From: Algoriphagus sp.
GTDB taxonomy: Bacteria > Bacteroidota > Bacteroidia > Cytophagales > Cyclobacteriaceae
NCBI GenBank assembly: GCA_029945945.1
Contig: JAQSDM010000009.1
Span: 310,001 to 374,000, forward strand
Direction: 5' to 3'
DNA length: 64,000 nt
The notes under the pieces: generated by a model
Databases searched by the model: none
What the model saw: the letters and a program-made list of their open reading frames with translations, nothing else
What the model was told of the DNA's origin: nothing
Position numbers and translations under genes: made by a program
In this document: in pieces, positions 1 to 7,608 of the stretch
How the letters are laid out: every line of letters starts with the position of its first letter
Numbering within the stretch: the stretch's first letter is position 1

Positions 1-456
1 AAAGAAATTACCCGGATGCGTGAAAGTATCCGATACTTCCCTACCATGGTGAAATGGGTTGGCTTTCGGCAAACAACCCTCGATGTGGTTCATGCAGAGC
101 GGGAAGAAGGAAAGAGCAGTTACAACTTCAAAAGACTATTCAACCTCGCACTCGACATCATGCTGGCTTACAGCGATAAGCCTATCAGGCTTACAGTGAA
201 GTTGGGGATGATTGTCGCCCTGACAGGTTTTGGGTTTGCCATTTATACATTGATCCGATACCTGCATGGAGACATTATCGTGGCCGGTTATGCTTCTTTG
301 ATTATTTCCTTGTGGATGCTGACCGGATTTCTTTTGATCACCCTTGGAATGGTCGGATTGTATGTCGGCAAAACCTTCGAAGGAGTGAAGCAACGTCCGA
401 TTTACATAGTGGAGAAGAGGGTGGGGAATCGTCACCTCGACGAAGGAGAGGTCTGA
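1..456 (+). CDS. GtrB/DPM-like family 2 glycosyltransferase, C-terminal part
   Basis: The reading frame is open from base 1, so the N-terminal catalytic domain lies outside the window. What remains is the end of a polyprenyl-phosphate sugar transferase of the GtrB/DPM1 type. The KRLFNLALDIMLAYSDKP stretch resembles the conserved segment that precedes two transmembrane helices in this family, and two helices are visible here. The family loads a sugar onto undecaprenyl phosphate at the inner membrane, so it fits the start of a surface-glycan locus. The last ten or so residues (NRHLDEGEV) are encoded by a repeat with the head GTCACCTCGA, and the stop codon falls inside that repeat, so the native C-terminus has probably been replaced or extended. 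Confidence 0.8.
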   Translation, partial: KEITRMRESIRYFPTMVKWVGFRQTTLDVVHAEREEGKSSYNFKRLFNLALDIMLAYSDKPIRLTVKLGMIVALTGFGFAIYTLIRYLHGDIIVAGYASLIISLWMLTGFLLITLGMVGLYVGKTFEGVKQRPIYIVEKRVGNRHLDEGEV

Positions 457-753
457 TTGTTTGGAAATAGGTTTAAGGGATTAGGGATTAAGAGATTAGA
501 GAATAAGAGATTAAGAGATTAGAGATTAAGAGATAGGAGATTAAGAGATAGGAGATTAAGAGATAGGAGATAGAGAGATAGAGAGATAAGAGATAGGAAT
601 AGGCCAGTCACCTCGACCTAAGGAGAGGTCTGCCGGATTAGACTACCAATATTAAACAGATGTCTCTCTTCGCTCGACATGACCTCCAACCTCCAACCTC
701 CTACAAACTGATCACTGCGACTGATCACTGCGACTGAATACTGCTCACTGCGA
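457..753. repeat. Composite repeat block
   Basis: No gene is visible. The block holds an array of about 7-bp units of the type GAGATTA/GAGATAG (about 480-600), a hairpin element with head GTCACCTCGA and tail GAGGTCT (607-631), an inverted element ending CTCGACATGAC (about 657-683), CTCCAAC units, and short ACTGATC/ACTGCG units that run into the next gene. The stretch 607-683 recurs almost unchanged at about 6151-6227, so the elements move or duplicate as composites. Confidence 0.85.
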
Positions 754-1446
754 TTGAACACTGAAACAACCGACAACATACAACTGACCATCACCCCCCT
801 TCCTTTCGACTCAGAACTTTTCGGTTATCCCGTTGGGAAAGCAGAAATAACCGAAAACTGGAATGAGAACAAATTCCTGGAGGAAGCCAATAAATTTCAA
901 CTGGTCTATATATTTTCAGCGGAGCCTTTGTCAATGATAAGCGCTGAGATTAAAGAAATAGAGACAAGAATTGTATTTGAAAAAGAGTTGACAGGAAACC
1001 AGGACACTGATATAGGAATCAAAAAGTTTGAGGGCGAACTGAACTCTGATCTTGAATCACTCGCCTTTCAAAGCGGGGCTTTCTCCAGATTCAAAACAGA
1101 TCTTAGACTTAATTCAGGTGAATTTGAAAAGCTTTACAAACTCTGGATCCAAAATTCCTGCAGAGCAGGGGAAGTTCTTATAGCCGATAATTCCGCCGGA
1201 TTTGTGTCTTGCAACTTGAAAGAAAATCTCGCTCAAATAGGTTTGATCGCAGTTGGAAAAGACCAGAGAAGTAAAGGCTGGGGAAAAAAACTGATTCATG
1301 CAGCAGAAGGTTTCTCTTTCTCCAAAGGAGCCACAAAAATGAGAATCGGCACCCAGGAAGCGAATCAACCTGCTTGTTCACTGTACAGTAAACTTGGATA
1401 TGAAGTGGTGGAGAAGGTAAGGGTGTGGCATTATTGGAAAAAGTAG
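754..1446 (+). CDS. WecD-like GNAT acetyltransferase (amino-sugar N-acetyltransferase)
   Basis: A 230-residue GNAT protein. The N-terminal motif FDSELFGYPVGK (residues about 18-29) is the segment typical of dTDP-fucosamine acetyltransferase WecD/RffC. The acetyl-CoA loop appears as RSKGWGKK near residues 170-177, followed by the usual SLYSKLGYEVV ending. Such enzymes N-acetylate a dTDP-4-amino-4,6-dideoxyhexose in the cytoplasm. The next gene is a WecE-like aminotransferase, which would make that substrate, so the pair supports a 4-acetamido-4,6-dideoxyhexose branch. The only usable start is TTG, and it lies within the last unit of an ACTGATC-type repeat, so the true start may be a little downstream. 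Confidence 0.8.
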   Translation: MNTETTDNIQLTITPLPFDSELFGYPVGKAEITENWNENKFLEEANKFQLVYIFSAEPLSMISAEIKEIETRIVFEKELTGNQDTDIGIKKFEGELNSDLESLAFQSGAFSRFKTDLRLNSGEFEKLYKLWIQNSCRAGEVLIADNSAGFVSCNLKENLAQIGLIAVGKDQRSKGWGKKLIHAAEGFSFSKGATKMRIGTQEANQPACSLYSKLGYEVVEKVRVWHYWKK

Positions 1447-1620
1447 GGGATAGGGATTGGGGAATAGAGGATAGGAGATTAGAGATTAAGAGATTAAGAG
1501 ATAGGAGATAGGAGATTTCAGATTTATGATTTGGGCAACTCACAACTAATAACTGACAACCGATAACTGACAACTGACAACACATAACCCACAACTTTTT
1601 ACCTCCAACTTCCAACTTCC
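1447..1620. repeat. Short-unit repeat block
   Basis: Purine-rich GAGATTA-type units are followed by units of about 7 bp such as AACTGAC/AACCGAT (about 1540-1590), then CTTCCAA units. The block runs directly into the TTG start of the next gene with no spacer. Confidence 0.8.
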
Positions 1621-3168
1621 TTGTCATATAAAATCCCATTCAACAAACCCTACCTCACAGGCCTCGAACTTGATTATATCAGGGAAGCGGTGAACTTGGG
1701 CAAAATCTCCGGAAACGGGGAATTTACCAGGCGATGTCAGGAGTTTTTTGAGAATCGATATGGCTTCACAAAGTGCCTGCTTACCACAAGTTGCACGGAT
1801 GCACTGGAGATGGCAGCAATTCTGCTGGATATAAAGCCCGGTGATGAGGTGATTATGCCAAGCTTCACCTTCGTCTCCACAGCAAATGCTTTTGTCCTTC
1901 GCGGAGCCAAAATAGTATTTGTAGACAGCCGATCAGATCATCCCGGAATGGATGAAACCAAAGTAGAAGAACTGATCACACCCAATACCAAAGCCATTGT
2001 AGCGGTTCATTATGCAGGAGTAGCCTGTGAGATGGATGTGCTGATGGATATAGCAGAAAAACACGGGATTTTCGTAGTCGAAGATGCAGCACAAGCGATA
2101 GACAGTTATTACAAGGGAAAACCTTTGGGAGGAATTGGACATCTGGCATCTTTTTCTTTCCACGAAACCAAAAACATCCAATGCGGGGAAGGAGGGATGC
2201 TCGTCATCAATGATCCCCAATTCATCAAAAGAGCAGAAATCATCTGGGAAAAAGGAACCGATCGGGCAGCTTTTTTCAGAGGAGAAGTAAATAAATACGG
2301 TTGGGTGGATATTGGAAGCAGTTTTCTTCCTTCAGAAGTCACCGCGGCTTTTCTTTTCGCCCAATTAGAAAATCTCGACAAAATCCAGGAAAGAAGGAAA
2401 GCGATTTGGGAGGATTATTTTGGTGTCTTTAAGGACGATTTGTATGTACCAAAGGTGTTGAGTCCTGAATATGCTTTAATAATTAAAAATTTAAAATTTA
2501 AAATTGAAAATGATGTTTATACTACTGCTGACGCGGATTCTTCAATAATTAAAAATTTAAAATTTAAAATTGAAAATGAATCCACAGTCAGTTCTGAAAC
2601 TCAAACTTCAATAATTAAAAACTCAAAATTTAAAATTGAAAATGAAGGTTCCGGTAATTCGGAAACCCATTCTTCATTCATCATTTTAAATTCTTCATTA
2701 CCCAGCAACGCCCACATGTTCTACCTCCTTTTCCCCTCTCTGGAAGAAAGAACATCCTACATCCAGCACCTGAAAGAGCATGGAATTATGGCTGTGTTTC
2801 ATTACCAGTCTTTGCATAAAAGTGAGTTTGTGGAAAGAGGGCAGGGATTAGAGATTGAGAGAATAGGGATTAGGGAAGAGGGATTGGGGAATGGGAGAGA
2901 GGAGATTGAGAGAAGAGAGATTGGGGAGCAGGGATTGGGGAATGGGAGAGAGGAGATTGAGAGATTAGAGACTAAGAGATTGGAGATTAGGGATCAGGAA
3001 ACAGTCACCTCGACGGAGGAGAGGTCTCAATATTTGGAAGAGAATAATAGAAATGAGATTAAGGATAGAAAAAGGGAATTACCCAATTCCGACAGATACA
3101 CCGATTGTCTGCTGAGGCTGCCGATGTTTTATGAGTTGCCGGATTTTACCACGTCATTGCGAGTGTAG
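1621..3168 (+). CDS. WecE-like DegT/DnrJ/EryC1 aminotransferase carrying repeat-coded insertions
   Basis: A PLP-dependent sugar aminotransferase of the WecE type (dTDP-4-dehydro-6-deoxyglucose to dTDP-4-amino-4,6-dideoxygalactose). The fold-type I core is well kept over residues 1-285, with PLP lysine K184 in FHETKN and the EDAAQAID segment before it. The family is normally about 376 residues, but this protein has 515. The excess is two in-frame repeat-coded inserts: residues about 286-360 (three 22-residue units) and about 405-488 (charged E/R/I/L-rich sequence). They separate recognisable WecE blocks (HMFYLLFPSLEER, then GIMAVFHYQSLHKSEF, then YTDCLLRLPMFYELP). The final helix is missing: the frame runs into a GTCATTGCGA repeat at 3153 and stops there. 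The start is TTG directly after CTTCCAA repeats. Whether it is active cannot be told from sequence. Confidence 0.85.
   Translation: MSYKIPFNKPYLTGLELDYIREAVNLGKISGNGEFTRRCQEFFENRYGFTKCLLTTSCTDALEMAAILLDIKPGDEVIMPSFTFVSTANAFVLRGAKIVFVDSRSDHPGMDETKVEELITPNTKAIVAVHYAGVACEMDVLMDIAEKHGIFVVEDAAQAIDSYYKGKPLGGIGHLASFSFHETKNIQCGEGGMLVINDPQFIKRAEIIWEKGTDRAAFFRGEVNKYGWVDIGSSFLPSEVTAAFLFAQLENLDKIQERRKAIWEDYFGVFKDDLYVPKVLSPEYALIIKNLKFKIENDVYTTADADSSIIKNLKFKIENESTVSSETQTSIIKNSKFKIENEGSGNSETHSSFIILNSSLPSNAHMFYLLFPSLEERTSYIQHLKEHGIMAVFHYQSLHKSEFVERGQGLEIERIGIREEGLGNGREEIERREIGEQGLGNGREEIERLETKRLEIRDQETVTSTEERSQYLEENNRNEIKDRKRELPNSDRYTDCLLRLPMFYELPDFTTSLRV
2478..2702 (+). repeat. 66-bp in-frame tandem repeat inside the WecE-like gene
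   Basis: Three copies start at 2478, 2544 and 2610, an exact 66-bp (22-codon) period. Each begins with an AT-rich half encoding IIKNLKFKIENE, or a close variant, followed by a variable 10-residue half rich in S, T, E and D. The AT-rich half matches an intergenic repeat seen, for example, before 3480 and around 6340-6370. An inverted fragment of the same family (about 2680-2702) closes the insert. Confidence 0.9.
2833..3085 (+). repeat. GAGATTA-type repeat and hairpin element inside the WecE-like gene
   Basis: Purine-rich short units encode GLGNGREEIER twice. A hairpin element with head GTCACCTCGA (about 3004-3028) follows, with its usual downstream TTTGGAA, encoding TVTSTEERSQYLE. The insert lies between HKSEF and DRYTDCLLRLP of the enzyme. 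Other frames of such units contain TAA or TAG, so the open frame is not trivial. Confidence 0.85.
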
Positions 3169-3481
3169 GAACGAAGCAGCCTGTCCGCCGTGGCGGAAAG
3201 CAATCTGCTGGAGGGATAAGAGATTAAGAGATTAAGAGATAGGAGATAGGGGAATAGGGATTAGGAGATTAGAGATTAAGAGAATAGAGATTGGGTAACA
3301 AACGACAACCTCGAAAACCATCAAAACCCACAACCCACAACACACAACTGATAACTTATAACCCCCAGCTTCCAACATCCCACTTCCAGCTTCCAACCTC
3401 CAACTTCCAACTTCCCACTTCCAACTTCCCACCTCCAACCAATTCTCCATTCTTTAATTTTAAATTTTAAATTCACCTCCA
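3153..3481. repeat. Repeat block between the wecE-like gene and wzm
   Basis: It opens with a hairpin element (head GTCATTGCGA, tail AAGCAATCT, 3153-3206) that carries the stop codon of the upstream gene and contains an internal GTCCGCC/GGCGGA palindrome. GAGATTA-type units, ACAACTGATA-type units, a long CTTCCAA/CCTCCAA array and an AT-rich TTTAAATTT tract follow, ending at the first codon of the exporter gene. Confidence 0.85.
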
Positions 3482-4306
3482 CTGTCCACTCAAAAAGTAA
3501 AAATAATCCAGGCCACATCAGGCTGGCAACTCATTGACTTCCGCGAGATCTGGAGGTACAAGGATCTCCTGTACTTTCTTACGCTCAGAGGAATCAAGGC
3601 AAGATATGCCCAATCTATTCTCGGTGTTTCCTGGGCGATCATCCAACCTTTGTTTACCACCCTGGTCTTTACACTGGTCTTCGGTGGACTTGCCAAAATC
3701 GACTCTGACGGAATGCCCTATGTGCTCTTTTCATACCTGGCACTTTGGCCCTGGAACTACTTCTCCGGCACGCTCACCGAATCAGCAAATTCCCTGATTC
3801 AGAATGCCAACATGATCACCAAAGTCTATTTCCCCAGAATGGTCCTTCCGCTTTCAGCCATCTTGTCCAAACTCCTCGACTTTGTAATCGCCTTTGTGGT
3901 AGTGATCGGTTTGCTGATTTGGTTTGAGGTTACTCCGGGTTGGGGGATTCTCTTCCTGCCTGTACTGATTATCCAACTCCTGATGTGCAGTCTGGGAATT
4001 GGAATGTTTCTCTCCGCTTTGGCAGTGAAATACCGGGACGTGAAGCATGCCCTGACTTTCGTGGTGCAACTCCTGCTTTATGCAGCTCCGGTGGTGTACA
4101 GCACGCAGGCTGTTCCGCAACAATACATCCCTTTCTATATTCTCAACCCGATGGTGGGAGTGATTGAAGGTTTCCGTGCTGCCTTCCTCGATCGGCCCAT
4201 GCCCTGGGAATGGATCTGGCCGGGAAGCATAGTCGCTGTTATCTTCTTCGTTTTCGGAATGATGTATTTTCGTAGGATGGAACGAATATTTGCGGATGTG
4301 GCATAA
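3482..4306 (+). CDS. wzm: Wzm-type ABC exporter permease
   Basis: Inner-membrane permease of an ABC polysaccharide exporter (ABC2 family), partner of the ATPase at 10567. The family's N-terminal signature is present: an IDFREIWRYKDLLYFLTLRG stretch, then RYAQSILGVSWAIIQPL, then about six hydrophobic helices, at the usual length of about 274 residues. The first in-frame ATG (3650) would delete the whole signature, so translation must start upstream. In that stretch the frame is open from 3464 but has no ATG, GTG or TTG. The candidates are CTG at 3482 or ATT at 3464, and CTG is chosen here. The native start may have been overwritten by the AT-rich repeat. The 3' end is duplicated downstream in tandem. 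Confidence 0.8.
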   Translation: MSTQKVKIIQATSGWQLIDFREIWRYKDLLYFLTLRGIKARYAQSILGVSWAIIQPLFTTLVFTLVFGGLAKIDSDGMPYVLFSYLALWPWNYFSGTLTESANSLIQNANMITKVYFPRMVLPLSAILSKLLDFVIAFVVVIGLLIWFEVTPGWGILFLPVLIIQLLMCSLGIGMFLSALAVKYRDVKHALTFVVQLLLYAAPVVYSTQAVPQQYIPFYILNPMVGVIEGFRAAFLDRPMPWEWIWPGSIVAVIFFVFGMMYFRRMERIFADVA

Positions 4307-4483
4307 TGCTCGGCCATCCGGAGATCCCGATGTCAGTTCACTTTATAAGCAATCGGGATAGGAGGATGGAACGAATATTTGCAGACGTAGCATAATGCTC
4401 GGCCATCCGGAGATCCCGATGTCACTTCACTTTATAAGCAATCGGGATAGGAGGATGGAACGAATATTTGCGGATGTGGCCTA
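4274..4483. repeat. 89-bp tandem duplication of the wzm 3' end
   Basis: The motif AGGATGGAACGAATATTTGC occurs at 4274 and 4452, and with one difference at 4363, giving an 89-bp period and about 2.4 copies. Each copy repeats the final codons of wzm (RMERIFADVA and stop) plus a GATCCCGAT...ATCGGGAT inverted repeat. The duplicates lie behind the wzm stop, so they are not translated with it. Confidence 0.9.
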
Positions 4484-4960
4484 GCAGCTGGCAGTTATCA
4501 GTTGGCAGTTACGTCACCTCGACGAAAGGAGAGGTCTGATTCTTTGGAAAAGAGTTTAGGAGATAAGAGATAGAGAGATAAGAGAATGGGGAAGAGGGAT
4601 TAGAGATAGGGAGATTGGAGATTGACCAGTCACCTCGACGAAGGAGAGGTCTGATTCTTTGGAAAAGAGTTTAGTAGATAAAGAGATTGGAGATAAAGAG
4701 ATTGGAGATAAAGAGATAAGAGATAGAGAGATAAGAGATAGAGAGAAAAGAGAATGGGGAATAGGGATTGGGTATTAGAGATAGGAATAGACCAGTCACC
4801 TCGACCCAAGTAGAGGTCTCTTTCGGTTTGAGTAGTATTCCAAATAATGAGATGTCTCTCTTCGTCTGCCTTCAGCAGACAGGTTCAACATGACTGGTAA
4901 TCAGAAACAGATGTCTTGCTCACCTGCCTTCAGCTGACTGGCTCGACATTGCTCATAACC
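4484..4960. repeat. Repeat block after wzm
   Basis: Three hairpin elements with head GTCACCTCGA (about 4514, 4630 and 4796) alternate with GAGATTA/GAGATAG arrays. Two inverted elements of the GTCATGTCGA class (about 4850-4895 and 4909-4950) follow, carrying CTGCCTTCAGC inserts. The next 220 bp (4961-5181) look like ordinary unique upstream sequence in which I see no further gene. Confidence 0.8.
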
Positions 4961-5181
4961 GATTAGTAGGTTCTTTAGTTGAAATTCCAATTGGTTCGCT
5001 TAAAATTACTCTCACTATGTTATCTTTTTTCTCTGCTAAACATAGCTTATAACTTCATTTTGATTCCAAGTCGAATTTGCATTCCAGTATGAGTGAAGTA
5101 ACACTTGCTATCGAATTGAAAAACCTGTTGCATTCAATTGGATGATATCCCGGAACAGAAACAGCAGAATTAGCTAAAAAT

Positions 5182-6009
5182 ATGACGACTAAAAAAGATG
5201 AAAATCTATTTTCCAGAGTAATAAGCCGATTCGCCAGGGAAATTAATTTGAAACTTTCCGGCCAGGTTTCTGCTGAGGAGGTAAAATCATTTTTGGAAAA
5301 ACTGCATCCGATCAATCCCGGCATGGAACTAATTAGAATAGGCCCCAAAAAGGATGGAGGCTATCTTTTACCAGATGATTTGGAAGGAATTACAGCTTGT
5401 TTTTCTCCTGGGGTGGATGTTGAATCAAGATTTGAACTGGAATTGGCGGAAAAAGGAATGGAAATATTCATGGCTGATTTTTCAATAGAAAAGCCCATGG
5501 TTGATCATCCAAAATTCCACTTTACAAAGAAGTTTTTAGGAGCCGATGATATGGGTAATTATATGACCCTGGATACCTGGTCAACTCAGGAACTATCCTC
5601 CGATGATCATTCTGATTTATTACTTCAAATGGATATTGAAGGCTTTGAATATGATTCCTTACTTGCGCTTTCAAGACCTTTACTGAATCGATGTAGAATT
5701 ATTGTCATTGAATTCCATCAATTGGACCGGATGTTTGATCGGTATTTCTTTAACCAAATCAACCGGATTTTTAGAAAGCTGTTGGCGAACCACACAGTGG
5801 TCCATCTTCATCCGAATAATTATGTCAAGCCTTTGAAAATCAAAGGAATTGAGATACCTGATTGCATGGAGATGACATTGTTGAGGAATGACCGGTTTAC
5901 ATCAACTGAATATTTCACCCAGTTTCCTCATCCTCTGGATGAAAAATGTTCAAATAAAGAAGACACTGTTCTTCCCAAACTCTGGTTTAGACAAAAGAAG
6001 AGGGATTAG
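5182..6009 (+). CDS. FkbM-like methyltransferase
   Basis: A 275-residue putative SAM-dependent O-methyltransferase of the FkbM kind. The segment LIRIGPKKDGGYLLPDDL (near residue 52), an acidic SAM-site region (FSPGVDVESRFELELAEKG) and LLQMDIEGFEYDSLL near residue 155 match this family. The last is the usual D-(I/V)-E-G motif after the SAM-binding core. The role is probably to methylate a sugar of the surface glycan. The start is an ordinary ATG with unique sequence upstream. The final residues (KKRD) run into a purine-rich repeat. The exact acceptor cannot be read from the sequence. Confidence 0.7.
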   Translation: MTTKKDENLFSRVISRFAREINLKLSGQVSAEEVKSFLEKLHPINPGMELIRIGPKKDGGYLLPDDLEGITACFSPGVDVESRFELELAEKGMEIFMADFSIEKPMVDHPKFHFTKKFLGADDMGNYMTLDTWSTQELSSDDHSDLLLQMDIEGFEYDSLLALSRPLLNRCRIIVIEFHQLDRMFDRYFFNQINRIFRKLLANHTVVHLHPNNYVKPLKIKGIEIPDCMEMTLLRNDRFTSTEYFTQFPHPLDEKCSNKEDTVLPKLWFRQKKRD

Positions 6010-6371
6010 GGATTAAGAGATTGGAGATAGAGAGATAAGAGAATGGGGATTAGGGAAGAGAGATTAGAGATTGAGAGATAGGAGATTGAGAGATAGGAGA
6101 TTGAGAGAATGGGGAAGAGGGATTAGAGATAAGGAGATTGGAGATTGACCAGTCACCTCGATCTAAGGAGAGGTCTGCCGGATTAGACTACCAATATTAA
6201 ACAGATGTCTCCCTTCGCTCGACATGACTAATGACCTCCAACCACCAACTTCCAACTTCCAGCCTCCAACCGACAACTTCCAACCTCCAATCCATTCATC
6301 ATTCTTAATTCTTAATTCTCCATTCTCCATTCTTCATTCTCCATTTTTCATTTTAAATTCTTAATTAAAAA
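6001..6371. repeat. Repeat block before the VioA-like gene
   Basis: GAGATTA-type units are followed by a composite of two hairpin elements (GTCACCTCGA at about 6151, inverted GTCATGTCGA at about 6204) that matches 607-683. Then come CTTCCAA arrays and a TTCTTAATTCT/CATTTTAAATTC array. The latter ends in AAAATTG, which supplies the TTG start of the next gene. Confidence 0.8.
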
Positions 6372-7478
6372 TTGATCCCCGTCACCAAACCCTTCCTTCC
6401 TCCTAAATCCGAATATCAGGTCTACCTCGATGGGATATGGGAGCGCAACTGGCAGACCAACAACGGTCCTCTGGTCAACAAACTTGAGCAAAGCCTGAAG
6501 GGATATCTGGGAATGGAACACCTCCTCTACACAGGAAACGGCACCATCGCCATTCAGATCGCCATCAAGGCGCTGGAACTGAAAGGAGAGATCATCACAA
6601 CGCCTTTTTCCTATGTGGCCACTACCAGCAGCATCGTCTGGGAAGGATGCAAACCGGTCTTTGTGGATATAGATCCAAGTACATGCAACATCGACCCGCA
6701 AAAAATAGAAGCCGCCATAACGCCTCATACTTCCGCGATTCTTGCGACACATGTCTATGGGATCCCCTGCGATGTGGAGGCCATAGACCGGATCGCAACC
6801 AAACACAACCTCAAAGTAATCTACGACGGAGCGCATGCCTTCGGTGTCCGGGTCAACGGCAAGTCTATCTTCTCTTACGGTGATATTTCTACCACAAGCT
6901 TCCACGCCACCAAGGTTTTCCATACCATAGAAGGCGGCGGAGTATTCACATCCCAGCCGGAACTCCTTCAGAAGATGGCCTTTCTCCGCAACTTCGGGCA
7001 TGATGGTCCTGAGCGATTCAACGGGGTAGGGATCAATGGAAAGAACTCCGAATTTCATGCTGCCATGGGCCTGACGAATCTTCCCCATCTGCCGGCTATC
7101 CTGCAAAAGCGCAGGGAACAATCTGAATTCTATAAATCCTTACTGAGCTCATTGCCAATCACCTATCCGGCAACTTCTCAGATAGAAGGCTACAACTACT
7201 GCTACTTCCCGATAATTTTCCGGTCGGAATCGGCCCTGCTGCAAAGCAAAAGCGCTCTGGAAGATCAGAATATCGGATGCCGCCGGTACTTCTATCCCGG
7301 ACTCAATACCCTGGACTACACCGGCGGTGCCTGTCCCGTATCGGATGAGATCTCAACCAGGGTACTATGCCTACCGCTTTATCATTCTCTTACAAAAGAA
7401 GAGCAGGAGAGGGTTGGGGAGGTATTAGTCTTAGCTTATGAAAGCATTAAAGGGAAAGATGTTTTGAAAAAGACTTGA
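6372..7478 (+). CDS. VioA/WecE-family sugar-nucleotide aminotransferase (DegT/DnrJ/EryC1)
   Basis: A 368-residue PLP aminotransferase of normal family length, without inserts. It starts with IPVTKPFLPP, has TGNGTIAIQIAIKAL for phosphate binding, the IYDGAHAFGV aspartate that pairs with the PLP ring, and PLP lysine K181 in SFHATKVFHT. It resembles enzymes that make dTDP-4-amino-4,6-dideoxyglucose (VioA-like) more than the neighbour at 1621, so the locus may make two different 4-amino sugars. The TTG start at 6372 sits at the end of an AT-rich repeat, but the normal N-terminus is complete. It is the last gene of ordinary base composition before the AT-rich block. Confidence 0.85.
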   Translation: MIPVTKPFLPPKSEYQVYLDGIWERNWQTNNGPLVNKLEQSLKGYLGMEHLLYTGNGTIAIQIAIKALELKGEIITTPFSYVATTSSIVWEGCKPVFVDIDPSTCNIDPQKIEAAITPHTSAILATHVYGIPCDVEAIDRIATKHNLKVIYDGAHAFGVRVNGKSIFSYGDISTTSFHATKVFHTIEGGGVFTSQPELLQKMAFLRNFGHDGPERFNGVGINGKNSEFHAAMGLTNLPHLPAILQKRREQSEFYKSLLSSLPITYPATSQIEGYNYCYFPIIFRSESALLQSKSALEDQNIGCRRYFYPGLNTLDYTGGACPVSDEISTRVLCLPLYHSLTKEEQERVGEVLVLAYESIKGKDVLKKT

Positions 7479-7608
7479 GCACTCGTTACTATTTATGTTT
7501 AAAGTTTTTGACTTTCCGTATTTTTTTGAAAAACACTTTTATATTTTTTCAATAAATCATTTTATATCATGAAAAAATCCATAATTAATTTATATTTATT
7601 ACATTGAT

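Noticed and set aside
5089-5145. Short frame starting MSEVTLAIELKN upstream of the FkbM-like gene
   Set aside because: Too short, no recognisable family, and no evidence that it is translated.
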